Both the position numbers and the translations under genes were made by a program. Source: Methyloceanibacter methanicus (lineage in GTDB: Bacteria; Pseudomonadota; Alphaproteobacteria; Rhizobiales; Methyloligellaceae). From it: a stretch of DNA of 64,000 nt. This document shows positions 56,334 through 64,000 of the stretch, one piece after another (position 1 is the first letter of the stretch; every line of letters starts with the position of its first letter). Under the pieces are notes generated by a model. That model was given only the letters and a program-made list of their open reading frames with translations. It was not told where the DNA came from and did no database searches. The stretch is from NCBI RefSeq assembly GCF_001723285.1, contig NZ_LPWG01000012.1, positions 186,001-250,000 on the forward strand, read 5' to 3'.

Positions 56334-56994
56334 TGCCTTGCGCACTTGCTGCCTGTTCCATGCTTTGTCGTTGCGCGGGAGGAAAGACCATCGGTGACCA
56401 TCCAATCGCTTGGCCCAGTGCATCCCGCCATTTCACGCAATCAAGTGCGTGCCCGCCGGAACAAGAAACCTTAAGCTCGTGAGCTGCCTCCTTCGCAGGC
56501 AAGGCGGACAGCCACTCAATTTGCCCAGCATCGATACGAATCTCTCGCGCCAAAGTATAGAGCTCTTCGGATTCCTCCGCCGATAACGCTACGAGGTCTC
56601 CAGGCTGATTGGCGAACGATGGAACAGGGAACGGTGGTAACGGCACCGACTGGAGTGGAAAGCCGAGGTCCGAGTTCACGATCCGTGCAAATTGCTGCGC
56701 AAGGTACTCCATCTCGTAGGCGAGGCGCATCTTCGCCGCTTTCTTCGCTACTTCACGATCGTCGTTGGCGAGGCTCTGTTCATTGGCAATCTGTCGGTCA
56801 GCCGCAAGCAAGACCAGCGTGGCACCGACGAGCGCCAAGATGCCGGCGATTAGGGTCTGCCACTCCTTGATGGCATCAAGCCCTAGTGCGGCGACGGCTA
56901 GACAGATTACAAGCGTGAGCAGGAACGGCAGGAGAAACGTGCGGTCGAAGAAGCGCATGCGAGCCGACTCCTCACTCGGACAGCGATTGTTCAT
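56305..56994 (-). CDS. Membrane protein inserted in the phage structural operon (moron candidate)
   Basis: 229 aa, on the strand opposite to the phage structural genes. Two adjacent N-terminal membrane helices (FLLPFLLTLVICLAVAALG and WQTLIAGILALVGATLVLLAA) are followed by a long soluble, partly coiled region with acidic character and a C-terminal stretch containing two cysteines (VSCSGGHALDCVKWRD). No family recognised. It overlaps the next minus-strand gene by 23 bases, so they form a two-gene unit. Placement and strand fit a lysogen-expressed accessory (moron) gene; function unknown. Confidence 0.7.
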   Translation of the reverse strand: MNNRCPSEESARMRFFDRTFLLPFLLTLVICLAVAALGLDAIKEWQTLIAGILALVGATLVLLAADRQIANEQSLANDDREVAKKAAKMRLAYEMEYLAQQFARIVNSDLGFPLQSVPLPPFPVPSFANQPGDLVALSAEESEELYTLAREIRIDAGQIEWLSALPAKEAAHELKVSCSGGHALDCVKWRDALGQAIGWSPMVFPPAQRQSMEQAASAQGTSSGSSTST

Positions 56995-57280
56995 GAGCTG
57001 CGAGCGCTATTTGGACTCTCCCAAGCGCCAATTCCAATTTCGCATCTGCCTCGCTTCGATCACAGGAGCTGCGCTCGAAACTTCGGGCGATTGTCGCTAG
57101 CCGAGAAATCTGCTCTCCGACATTGCCGAACGTCCCGGAAAGTCTCGGCCGGAGCTGTTCGCAGTGCCGACGGAGGTGCCGCGCTGCAGAACCTGAAACG
57201 TCTCCCTCCAACTCACCGGCTATAGCAACGATGCTAGCCACCTCAGTTTTTAGAGCGTCAAGACTGATCGCGTTCAGCAT
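56972..57280 (-). CDS. Small helical protein, partner of the phage membrane protein
   Basis: 102 aa from ATG 57280 (MLNAISLDALKTEVASIVAIAGEL); a TTG at 57349 would make 125 aa but lies within an inverted repeat. The sequence is helical (LETEVASIVAIAGEL-type heptads, RHCEQLRPRLSGTF, ADAKLELALGRVQIALAAHEQ) with two cysteines and no recognised family. Its end overlaps the start of the membrane protein gene, indicating joint expression. Two operator-like inverted repeats lie just upstream. Confidence 0.6.
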   Translation of the reverse strand: MLNAISLDALKTEVASIVAIAGELEGDVSGSAARHLRRHCEQLRPRLSGTFGNVGEQISRLATIARSFERSSCDRSEADAKLELALGRVQIALAAHEQSLSE

Positions 57281-57322
57281 GTCCGCACCTGGCTGTATGG
57301 TGTCTGTTTCACGTTCAACAAT

Positions 57323-57373
57323 TTGCGAGAAAAGTTCGCAAATTGCCAAGCGCGTTCTTCGCGTTTTCGCGAA
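57323..57373. promoter_or_regulatory. Two inverted repeats upstream of the minus-strand phage pair
   Basis: TTGCGA-7-TCGCAA at 57323-57341 and TTCGCG-TTTT-CGCGAA at 57358-57373, sharing a TTsGCGA core. They sit between the minus-strand pair and the divergent gene at 57500, where a regulator controlling both directions would bind. Confidence 0.5.
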
Positions 57374-57499
57374 CTGAATTTCGCTAATCTACGACTTGCT
57401 CACGAGAGTCCAGAGGAGCATGATTCAGATGCGCGCCGGCCGGGGTGGCTCAGACCCAGGCCGGCACTTGCCACCGGAAGCCTGAAAGGAGGCCCGCCA

Positions 57500-57838
57500 A
57501 TGACCGCTACTACGCATAGCACCAATTCTCCCGATATGACCCCCATCTCCTCGCCGCCGCGGGTCAAGCACGTCGACCTTTGTGCCAGCATTGTCGAGGG
57601 GCTGACCGAGCATCGGAAGGACGAGGACCGCGCTTTGGCCGCGCAGGCACATTTGCTCGCTGTCGAGATCGGAGAGGAGCAAAGTCTACACAAGATCAGC
57701 TTGCTCGCTGGTATCGGCCTCGATCTAACGCAGCATCACCTCAGCGAGGACGATTGTCTTGGTGAACAACTCTTCTTCCTTTTTGGAGAAATCGCGGACG
57801 CGGCCGTCGCGGAGAGCAATCGACGGACGGCCAACTGA
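57500..57838 (+). CDS. Hypothetical phage protein
   Basis: 112 aa with a Thr/Ser/Pro-rich start and a helical body (CASIVEGLTEHRKDEDRALAAQAHLLAVEIGEEQSLHKISLLAGIGLDLTQ). No family recognised. The ATG at 57500 has a very strong AAAGGAGG box. It is divergent from the minus-strand pair. Confidence 0.6.
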   Translation: MTATTHSTNSPDMTPISSPPRVKHVDLCASIVEGLTEHRKDEDRALAAQAHLLAVEIGEEQSLHKISLLAGIGLDLTQHHLSEDDCLGEQLFFLFGEIADAAVAESNRRTAN

Positions 57839-57894
57839 ACCGAGTTTGGATCCAGTGGGCTACAGCAACGCCCCTTCGGAGTAGTGGCATCACC

Positions 57895-58209
57895 ATGGTG
57901 GTTGACTTGGCAGATCGACCAAGGAGCAGATTACTCAAGTGCATGCGTAAGAAGGCTTCAAAAATCGCAGCGCGGCGTGGTCACAAATTGTCCACTTGGC
58001 GGCGCACTCATGCTTTCCGGTTCACGGCAACATGTGAACGTTGCGGTGCCCGCGTGGAAGTCACGAGCTGGACACACACGGCTGTTCAGGCCCAACGCGC
58101 GCTTGATGCGGGGATGCTCGTTGTTAAGGATACCGATCCCCATTCAACCGACGAAGACTTTATCGTTGGCCTTGGTGAAGCGCTGGCCACCAACTGTCGG
58201 GGTGGGTGA
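57895..58209 (+). CDS. Hypothetical phage protein with a CxxC motif
   Basis: 104 aa with a basic N-terminus (RSRLLKCMRKKASKIAARRGHKL) and a possible half zinc site in FTATCERCGARVEVTS. The acidic C-terminus (DTDPHSTDEDFIVGL) follows. Small phage proteins with such CERCGA motifs are common, but the role is unknown. An overlapping frame from 57884 is less protein-like. Confidence 0.5.
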   Translation: MVVDLADRPRSRLLKCMRKKASKIAARRGHKLSTWRRTHAFRFTATCERCGARVEVTSWTHTAVQAQRALDAGMLVVKDTDPHSTDEDFIVGLGEALATNCRGG

Positions 58210-58339
58210 TGCGGCTTTTCCTTGGGCAACGTTATTGCAGGCCGTGTGATCACATTGAGCCACGCATCCTGGGTGTCAGTGAGCCGCAGGCGTATAGCCG
58301 CACCGGGACCTAAGCCGCAGTCTTATGGTCGCCAAAGCG

Positions 58340-58363
58340 CCGTCTCTTCGGGGACGGTTTTTT
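58340..58363 (+). terminator. Rho-independent terminator with UUCG loop
   Basis: CCGTCTC-TTCG-GGGACGG followed by TTTTTT. It separates the small phage genes from the operator-controlled operon that begins at 58453. Confidence 0.85.
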
Positions 58364-58376
58364 GTCCACAGGTGCG

Positions 58377-58426
58377 TAGGTCATCTTGACCCACCCCCTC
58401 CCGTTGTGCTAGGTCAACATGACCTA
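58377..58426 (+). promoter_or_regulatory. Twin operator and promoter of the phage operon
   Basis: TAGGTCA-ACA-TGACCTA (58410-58426) is a perfect 7-bp inverted repeat. TAGGTCA-TCT-TGACCCA (58377-58393) is the same site with one mismatch. The centres are 33 bases apart, three helical turns. The upstream copy contains TTGACC, a good -35, and the downstream copy lies at the expected -10 position 17 bases later, so a bound repressor would block the promoter of the gene at 58453. Confidence 0.65.
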
Positions 58427-58452
58427 TCAGCGTGTTGGAAGGGAATCATGCG

Positions 58453-58944
58453 ATGAAACTGTTGAACCGCGTGGAGTGGGGGCAACTCACTGACCTGGAT
58501 CCTGAGGCGATAAATTCACTTCGTCGCCGTGATCAGCTTCCTACAGTGCCAGGTCCGACCATGGGGGATCGATATACACCCCTCAGCGCACTGCTCATGG
58601 AAATCGCGAATGAGTTTGCTAACAAGCAAGGTATAAGCCGGACCGTCGCCGCCCAGCATGCGTCGCGTGGTTTTATGATCGATCAGCGATGGGCGGATGT
58701 AGCGGCGACGAGCAACGACCTCTATCAAGGGGGCAACGTAGCCGAAGAGATATTCTTCGCGGTCATCGAGTTGCCCGGGAAGAAGCCCCGCGCGGTTTGC
58801 GACACTCTCACCGAGATTGTGGCGGCCAATCCTAACCCAACTCGGATCACTCTCTGCAATGTCACTCGCGCCGCCTTCGAAATGCGAAAGCGTGCCGCGC
58901 GGCACAAGATCGATCTCGGTGACTTTTGGGGCTCTACCAAATGA
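58453..58944 (+). CDS. Phage protein, possible MerR-like autoregulator
   Basis: 163 aa. The first 60 residues (WGQLTDLDPEAINSLRRRDQLPTVPG ... DRYTPLSALLMEIANEFANKQGISR) resemble a MerR-like or excisionase-like winged helix, followed by an unknown C-terminal part. It is the first gene behind the twin TAGGTCA operator, so autoregulation is plausible (inference). The ATG at 58453 is chosen; TTG 58432 is in frame. It overlaps the next gene by four bases (ATGA), which leads into the head genes. Confidence 0.6.
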   Translation: MKLLNRVEWGQLTDLDPEAINSLRRRDQLPTVPGPTMGDRYTPLSALLMEIANEFANKQGISRTVAAQHASRGFMIDQRWADVAATSNDLYQGGNVAEEIFFAVIELPGKKPRAVCDTLTEIVAANPNPTRITLCNVTRAAFEMRKRAARHKIDLGDFWGSTK

Positions 58945-59183
58945 ATCGCGAGCGCCCCACTGACGAAGAACTTCTCGCCTATATGAAGTCGCCGACTTTT
59001 CGCCGGCGTTCCGCTCGCATGCAGAAAGTCGTATCCGACAAATGGAGCCGCGGTGAGCAGGTTTCATTCGATGAGATTGCTGACGGCTTGAAGCTTCCTC
59101 TGGATGTTGTGGTTGGTGGTTTCGCTCATTCCATGAGCAAGACTTTTGGCGTGGAGCTGGTGCCCGTGGGACGGGTGCAATGA
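58941..59183 (+). CDS. Small hypothetical phage protein upstream of the portal gene
   Basis: 80 aa (MNRERPTDEELLAYMKSP ... VSDKWSRGEQVSFDEIADGLKLPLDVVVGGFAHSMSK), probably helical. The second half could form a helix-turn-helix. No family assignment. Start and stop overlap both neighbours by four bases, a strong sign of a genuine coupled gene. Confidence 0.65.
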   Translation: MNRERPTDEELLAYMKSPTFRRRSARMQKVVSDKWSRGEQVSFDEIADGLKLPLDVVVGGFAHSMSKTFGVELVPVGRVQ

Positions 59184-60593
59184 TCCTCGATAAGCTCGTA
59201 GGCCTGTTCAGGGGCGGAGATCGAAAGCCTTCCGAGCGGACTTACGATGCCGCGGCGCCCGGACGCGTTGGCGCGGGACGCCGGAAATTGCAGCGCAGCT
59301 CTCATCACTTCATGCCGCGCGCGGCCCGATCGCCCGGCGAGCGCGCTACGTGGTCGCGAACAACGCATACGCCGCCTCGGGCGCGAAGCCTGGATCTCGG
59401 CGCTATGCGGCACCGGCATCAAACCGCAGTCCGGTCACCCTGACCCGAACGTGCGGGAACAGATCAATTTGGCATTCGAGCGCTGGACGGACGAAGCCGA
59501 CGCAGACGGATTGCTCGACTTCTATGGGCTCATGGCCCTGGGAGTTCGGCGCATGGTTGTCGATGGCGAATCGTTTGCTGCTTTCGACCACAGCGACCCA
59601 AACGTACCTCTTCGACTTCGGTTGATCGATCAAGAGCAGGTCGACTCGAGCAAGACGCAAGCACTCTCCGGTGGCGCTTCGATCGTCCAGGGCGTCGAAG
59701 TCGATGAGACCGGGCGACGTTTGGCCTATCACCTTTTTAAGAAACGTCCAGGTCTCACCTTCGATTGGAACACCGAAACGGTGAGAATGCCGGCGACTGA
59801 GATGTTGCACCTGTTCAACCCCGTGAGCTCCGGGCAGGCCCGCGGGCTCAGTTGGTATGCACCCGTGTTGCTCCGCCTGGCCGACCTCGATGCATCGCAT
59901 GATGCGCAGCTAGTTCGGCAGAAGATTGCAGCATTGCTCACAGGGTTCATCATAGACATCGAGGGTGATGGCGGCTCTCTCGCCGGCACTGCCGGACTCG
60001 ATGGTATCTCGGAGACAAGCCTCGAGCCCGGCGAAATGCGAACACTCAAGCCGGGCCAGGATGTGCGCTTCTCGGAACCCGCGCGCGTCGGGGCAGAGGT
60101 CATCGACTTTCTCAATATCACGGCACGCGAGATCGCCTCGGGGCTCGGCGTTCCTTACGCCGCGATGACCGGTGATCTGTCAGATGTGAATTACAGCTCC
60201 ATCCGCGCAGGCCTCGTGGACTGGCGGCGGCGGGTCGAGGCACTGCAATACAACGTCATCGTTTATCGCTTCTGTCGCCCGGTCTGGAACCGGTTTGTTA
60301 CCGCGGCGGTGCTCTCCGGCCAGATCTCTGCGCCAGGCTTCGAGCGCGACCCAGCACCATATCTTTCGGTGAACTGGATCACGCCACGTTTCGATTGGGT
60401 GGATCCACTGAAGGACTGCAAAGCTGAGATCGCCGCCATCGCCGCGGGTCTGATTTCACGGCGCCAGGCGGTTGCTGCACGAGGCATCGACATCGAGGAC
60501 CTGGACCGTGAGATCGCCGCCGACCGAGACCGCGCCAAGAAGCTAGGGCTCGCCTTCGGTGACATCGAACCAGGCCCGGAGGTGCAAGCATGA
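59180..60593 (+). CDS. Phage portal protein, lambda family (two frameshifts)
   Basis: About 471 aa after repair; forms the ring through which DNA enters the head. From ATG 59180, MILDKLVGLFRGG ... TYDAAAPGR, then in a second frame RWRGTPEIAAQLSSLHAAR and ARRARYVVANNAYAASGA. In a third frame follow EAWISALCGTGIKPQSGHPD and the rest, including DQEQVDSSKT, VRMPATEMLHLF and YSSIRAGLVDWRR. Bases are missing at 59262-59267 and 59380-59386. The pattern matches the lambda gpB family. It overlaps the next gene by four bases. Confidence 0.88.
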
Positions 60594-62485
60594 CGTTGGC
60601 CGCAACCCAAGCACCAAACTTGCCAGACGGGCACACCGAAGCGGAGATCTACACGCGACGCGCTCCAGAACACACGTCGAGTTGGGATCCGGAGACGCGC
60701 ACCTTCGATGTGGTCTTCTCGGCCGGCGCACCCGTCGAGCGATGGGACAGCCGCGGCGCCTTCACAGAGTTTCTTGATGTGGCCGGGTTCACGGGGGCGG
60801 AAGACGCGCCAGTGCTCGACCATCATCGGCGAGACAGTCTTGAGGCCGTGCTTGGCTCGGTCGTTGAAGCTCACACGGTCGGCGGGAAAGCCCACGCGAC
60901 TCTCAGGCTGTCTCGCCACACCCCCTTGCTGAGCGCCTCGCCAATGAACTTGCCGACGGAAACCGCTTCGGCGTTTCGGTCGGCTACACGGTTGAAGAAT
61001 GGAGAGAGAAGACCGACCCGAAGACCGGACGGCGCGAGAAGATCGCGACACGGTGGACGGTGCGCGAGATCTCCATCGTTTCGGTTCCCGCTGACCGTCA
61101 GAGCACCACACGAGGAAAAGCTATGACGGACAACCCCGCTCCGGCCAACGAGCCGGAGAACCCGGCAACGCCGGCACAACCGGCCCCCGCGCGGAAGCAA
61201 ACTCGACGGCCGTCGCGGAACGGGCGACCGTCAACACGGAGATCCGGTCTATCGCCCAGGTCGCCAATCTCGATCAAGCCTGGATCGATCAGCAGATCGA
61301 TGCAGGTGCCACTGTGGAGCAAGCGCGCACCGCTGCTTTCGAGACGATGCGGACACGTTCTGCGCCCGCGGCGCAGGTTCGAACCACGACAGCAGAAGTG
61401 ATCTCCGACAACGATGATCCGGAGCGCGCGCCAGGGTGATCGGTGAGGCCTTGTTCGCGCGCGCTCACCCGGCACACCAGCTTTCGGAGCCGTCGCGGCA
61501 GTACGCCTACATGACCACGCTCGATATCGCGCGCGACTGCCTGCGGACCCGTGGACTTTCCTTCACGGGGTTGTCGCCGGCGAAAGTCGTGGAGCGTGCG
61601 CTGCATACGACAAGCGACTTCCCGCTCATCCTAGGAGATGCGGTCGGGCGAACCTTGCGTATGGGGTATCAGGCGGCGCCGTCTGGTTTGAAGCGGGTCG
61701 GCCGCAAGACGACAGCTCGGGACTTTCGCGACAAGCGTCGCCTGGCCCTTTCCGAAGGACAGCGGCTCGAGAAGGTCAACGAGGCAGGCGAGTTCAAGTC
61801 CGGAACGTTCGTGGAGGCACAAGAGATGTACCGCCTCCTAACCTACGGCAAGGTGTTCGGCATCTCACGCCAGGCGCTCGTCAACGACGATCTCGGCGCC
61901 TTCACCGACCTGTCGCGACGGCTCGGCCAGACCGCCGCCGCCACGGAGTCCGCGCTCTTGGTCGAACTTCTCACCGATGGGGGCGGGCTGGGCCCGGCCA
62001 TGAGCGATGGAAAGAAATTCTTCCATACAGGGCATGGGAACCTTTCCTCCGTCGGTTCCGCCCCCAACGTTGAATTTCTATCCAAGGCGCGCACGGCATT
62101 GCGTAAGCAGACGGGTCTGCAAGGCGAGAACATCAGCGTCACGCCGAAATTCTTCGTGGTCCCGGCTGAGTTGGAGACCGATGCGGAGAAGCTGCTCGCC
62201 CAGATCACCGCAACCAAAGCCGACGATATCAATCCGTTTGCCGGCGCATTGCAGCTCGTGGTCGAACCCCGCTTCACGGATGCGCTGCGCTGGTATGTGG
62301 TTGCGGATCCGGCCGAGATCGACGGACTCGAATACGCCTATCTGGAAGGCGAGGAAGGGCCGCAGATCGAGACCAAGGCGGGCTTCGAAGTCGATGGCGT
62401 GCAGATCCGCGTGCGGCTCGATTTTGGGGCAGGTCTCGTCGACTGGCGGTCTTGGTATTCCAACCCCGGCAACGCCGGCGAGTGA
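60590..62485 (+). CDS. Fused prohead protease / major capsid protein (three frameshifts)
   Basis: About 632 aa when repaired. The N-terminal protease module (ETRTFDVVFSAGAPVERWDSRG; DAPVLDHHRRDSLEAVLGSV with a His; AERLANELADGNRFGVSVGYTVEEW; VREISIVSVPADRQ) is an HK97-type U35 peptidase. An acidic, Pro/Ala-rich linker (SDNDDPEARAR) leads to the capsid part (GEALFARAHPAHQLSEPSRQYAYM ... GFEVDGVQIRVRLDFGAGLVDWR). Breaks lie at 60921-60925 (run of five C), 61186-61194 and 61421-61426, each one base lost. Protease-capsid fusions of this type occur in other alphaproteobacterial prophages. Confidence 0.86.
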
Positions 62486-62495
62486 GGCTTAGCTG

Positions 62496-62711
62496 ATGGC
62501 CACCGACCTTGCCACCCTTCGAGCCTTCCGGGATGCGCTGCTTAAGGCGCGTTTTCAGGGTAGGCGATCGATCCGATTTGACGATCAGGAGGTCGCGTAC
62601 CGTTCTGACAGCGAGCTTGCCGCGGCCATTGCCGACTGCGAGTCGCGCATCGCGGCGCTCGAAGGGCGCAAGGTCAAGGCCGTCCGTTTCAACACGTCGA
62701 AAGGACTGTGA
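62496..62711 (+). CDS. gpW-like head-tail joining protein
   Basis: 71 aa helical protein (DLATLRAFRDALLKARFQGRRSIRFDDQEVAYRSDSELAAAIADCESRIAAL) matching the gpW head-tail joining family, which is needed to stabilise packaged DNA and attach tails. It lies ten bases after the capsid gene. Confidence 0.85.
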   Translation: MATDLATLRAFRDALLKARFQGRRSIRFDDQEVAYRSDSELAAAIADCESRIAALEGRKVKAVRFNTSKGL

Positions 62712-62713
62712 AA

Positions 62714-63067
62714 ATGAAGAACTTTGTACAACCCGGCGACATGCTCACGGTCACAGCGCCGGCAGCTGTTGCTTCAGGCGAGGGCGTGGCAATCGGCGCG
62801 CTGTTCGGTGTCGCCGCCTTCGACGCGGCACAGAACGAGGATGTCGAGATCGCAATGCGCGGCGTCTTCGACATGGACAAGCCCGACGGCGATGAGATCG
62901 ACGTCGGCGAGCTTGTCTTCTGGGATGCAGCCGAGAAGAAAGTCACCAGTGTCGAAGGTGCAAACAGGCTGGTCGGCATTGCTGTCGCGTATGCGGCCGG
63001 CGGTGACGCAACCGTGCGGACCTGGCTCAACGGCTTTGTCGGCACGTCGATCGACACTGTTGGGTAG
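62714..63067 (+). CDS. DUF2190 family capsid-associated protein
   Basis: 117 aa beta-rich protein. The start KNFVQPGDMLTVTAPAAVASGEGVAIGALFGVAA and the segments VEIAMRGVFDMDKPDGDEIDVGELVFWD and LVGIAVAYAAGGDATVRTWLNG fit DUF2190, a group thought to decorate phage capsids. ATG 62714 is preferred over GTG 62708 because AAGGA lies eight bases before it. Confidence 0.85.
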   Translation: MKNFVQPGDMLTVTAPAAVASGEGVAIGALFGVAAFDAAQNEDVEIAMRGVFDMDKPDGDEIDVGELVFWDAAEKKVTSVEGANRLVGIAVAYAAGGDATVRTWLNGFVGTSIDTVG

Positions 63068-63180
63068 TTCGATTTGTCGCTGTTGTGGTCACGGCGACGC
63101 GCGGTGCCGGAGTTCGGAGTCTTTGTCTTCCTTTTACTTCGGCTCCGGCACCACACACCCTAGCGAGGAGGATAGAACCA

Positions 63181-63489
63181 ATGTCATATGAAGTAGGCAA
63201 AGACGCGGTGCGGTCTCGTGCCGACAGGGCCCAAGTTGTGGGACGGTTCGGCACCGCTGAGCGGGCGGCGCTCATCACGCCAGACGACGACAACGATTTG
63301 AATGAGTACCCGATAGCCCTAGAGATTGGTGAATCCGGGGATGTCGCCGTGATCCCGATGGCGGCGCCCGATGACACCCCCGTCACGTTCAAAGGCAGAG
63401 CTGCGGGGTCCACACTGCTGGTGCGCGCCAGGCGCGTGATGGAAGCCGGCACCACAGCCGGGAACATTGTCGGGCTGTACCCCAAATAG
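63181..63489 (+). CDS. Spike-base-like phage structural protein
   Basis: 102 aa. ALITPDDDNDLNEYPIALEIGESGDVAVIPMA and STLLVRARRVMEAGTTAGNIVGLYPK resemble the spike base protein of Rhodobacter gene-transfer agent (Rcc01079 type), found at head spikes or tails of related phages. A strong AGGAGGA box precedes the ATG. The assignment is from pattern memory and not certain. Confidence 0.6.
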   Translation: MSYEVGKDAVRSRADRAQVVGRFGTAERAALITPDDDNDLNEYPIALEIGESGDVAVIPMAAPDDTPVTFKGRAAGSTLLVRARRVMEAGTTAGNIVGLYPK

Positions 63490-63542
63490 CGCACGCACGA
63501 CGCTCTACGAAAGGTTTAGGGCCAACTAGGAGGACCCTGTCT

Positions 63543-63737
63543 ATGACGAATATGCATGAACGAGCGATCATCACCGCCGTCCGCGATGTGCCCGTGCCGC
63601 TTGGGGTGATGGGCTCGAAGTTCAAAGGTTTCACCACCGGGCTCCCTTCGCGGGAACATCTGTGCGCGCTAGCGGCTGGTGCGGAGACCTTCAAGGGCTC
63701 CAAGCCCATCGCGCTCCCTTGGGGGATGGCGAAGTGA
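63543..63737 (+). CDS. Small hypothetical phage protein
   Basis: 64 aa (MTNMHERAIITAVRDVPVPLGVMGS ... AAGAETFKGSKPIALPWGMAK). No family recognised. Preceded by AGGAGGA, and the stop overlaps the GTG of the following gene, so it is likely translated. Position suits a connector or tail protein. Confidence 0.55.
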   Translation: MTNMHERAIITAVRDVPVPLGVMGSKFKGFTTGLPSREHLCALAAGAETFKGSKPIALPWGMAK

Positions 63738-64000
63738 GCACGGCAAATCATCCTCAGGACCCGAAGGCGGCGAAGGCACCTTCGGGGCCGCGCGTGGTCA
63801 AGCTCTCGAGACCGCTCGAGTTGCACGGAGGCCCCATCATGGAGATCAAACTCCGGGAGCCGACATTTAGCGATTATCTAGAACACGGAGATCTGTACGT
63901 CGGCTCGCAAACGGCTGACGGCTCACTGAGTTTCAAGGTCGATCGCCTTGCACTCATGAATTGGGCCGTGGCGCTCTCCGATATTAGCGCGCTGGATCTC
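63734..64000 (+). CDS. Phage tail assembly protein (partial)
   Basis: First 89 codons, running off the right edge. The pattern VVKLSRPLELHGGPIMEIKLREPTFSDYLEHGDLYVG matches phage tail assembly proteins of the E/gp41 type, which act as chaperones on the tape measure protein. Start GTG at 63734 overlaps the preceding stop (GTGA). Confidence 0.72.
   Translation, partial: MSTANHPQDPKAAKAPSGPRVVKLSRPLELHGGPIMEIKLREPTFSDYLEHGDLYVGSQTADGSLSFKVDRLALMNWAVALSDISALDL

Noticed and set aside
56305-57349. Holin or lysis genes as identity for the minus-strand pair
   Set aside because: The membrane protein has a large soluble part, is opposite in strand and is not next to an endolysin.

Overview
The window is GC-rich, densely coded DNA from an alphaproteobacterium, most likely a methylotrophic member of the Hyphomicrobiales. 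Two things in the sequence support this. The first is an NepR/EcfG/PhyR general stress module, which is characteristic of Alphaproteobacteria. The second is a large block of tetrahydromethanopterin (H4MPT) and methanofuran-type C1 genes (fae, mtdB, mch, fhcBADC, beta-RFAP synthase and cofactor synthesis genes), the formaldehyde oxidation route known from Methylobacterium, Hyphomicrobium and relatives. The genus is inference.

Layout. 1-2.8 kb: end of a SUF iron-sulfur operon (sufD-sufS-sufT-sufA). 2.8-7.2 kb: DEAD-box RNA helicase, an ICMT-like methyltransferase and topoisomerase IV subunit parE. 7.4-13.1 kb: a phosphorus scavenging operon read on the minus strand, phnD-phnC-phnE1-phnE2-phoX, with a candidate Pho box. 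13.2-19.9 kb: redoxin, glnB-glnA with a sigma-54 promoter, NAD(P)HX repair enzyme nnr, and an exported TPR protein. 19.9-41.8 kb: the H4MPT/methanofuran island, including methanofuran-type synthesis genes (MfnB-like, MfnE-like), a DHPS-like protein, DUF447, fae, mch, mtdB, two ATP-grasp ligases, a CitG-like protein, beta-RFAP synthase, a pterin dehydratase, fhcBADC and a fused pabB-pabC. A DUF1697 gene and a fatty-acid desaturase interrupt it. 41.9-50.5 kb: phasin-like protein, AEC transporter, ecfG-nepR/phyR, receiver and HWE kinase genes, msrB, and a PAS-GGDEF-EAL protein. 50.5-64 kb: a prophage with primase-helicase, terminase, portal, a fused prohead protease/major capsid protein, gpW-like, DUF2190 and tail genes. 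It runs off the right edge of the window.

The C1 genes form one pathway. Fae condenses formaldehyde with H4MPT, MtdB oxidises methylene-H4MPT, Mch makes formyl-H4MPT, and FhcABCD transfers and hydrolyses the formyl group via the methanofuran analogue to formate. Most of the remaining island genes plausibly build the two cofactors.

At least 18 apparent single-base frameshifts occur across core genes and prophage alike, mostly one-base losses and several in or next to G or C runs. Each affected gene returns to a whole number of codons and a normal family length after the inferred correction. Assembly or sequencing errors are therefore more likely than widespread pseudogenes. I annotate those loci as whole genes and state where the frame breaks.
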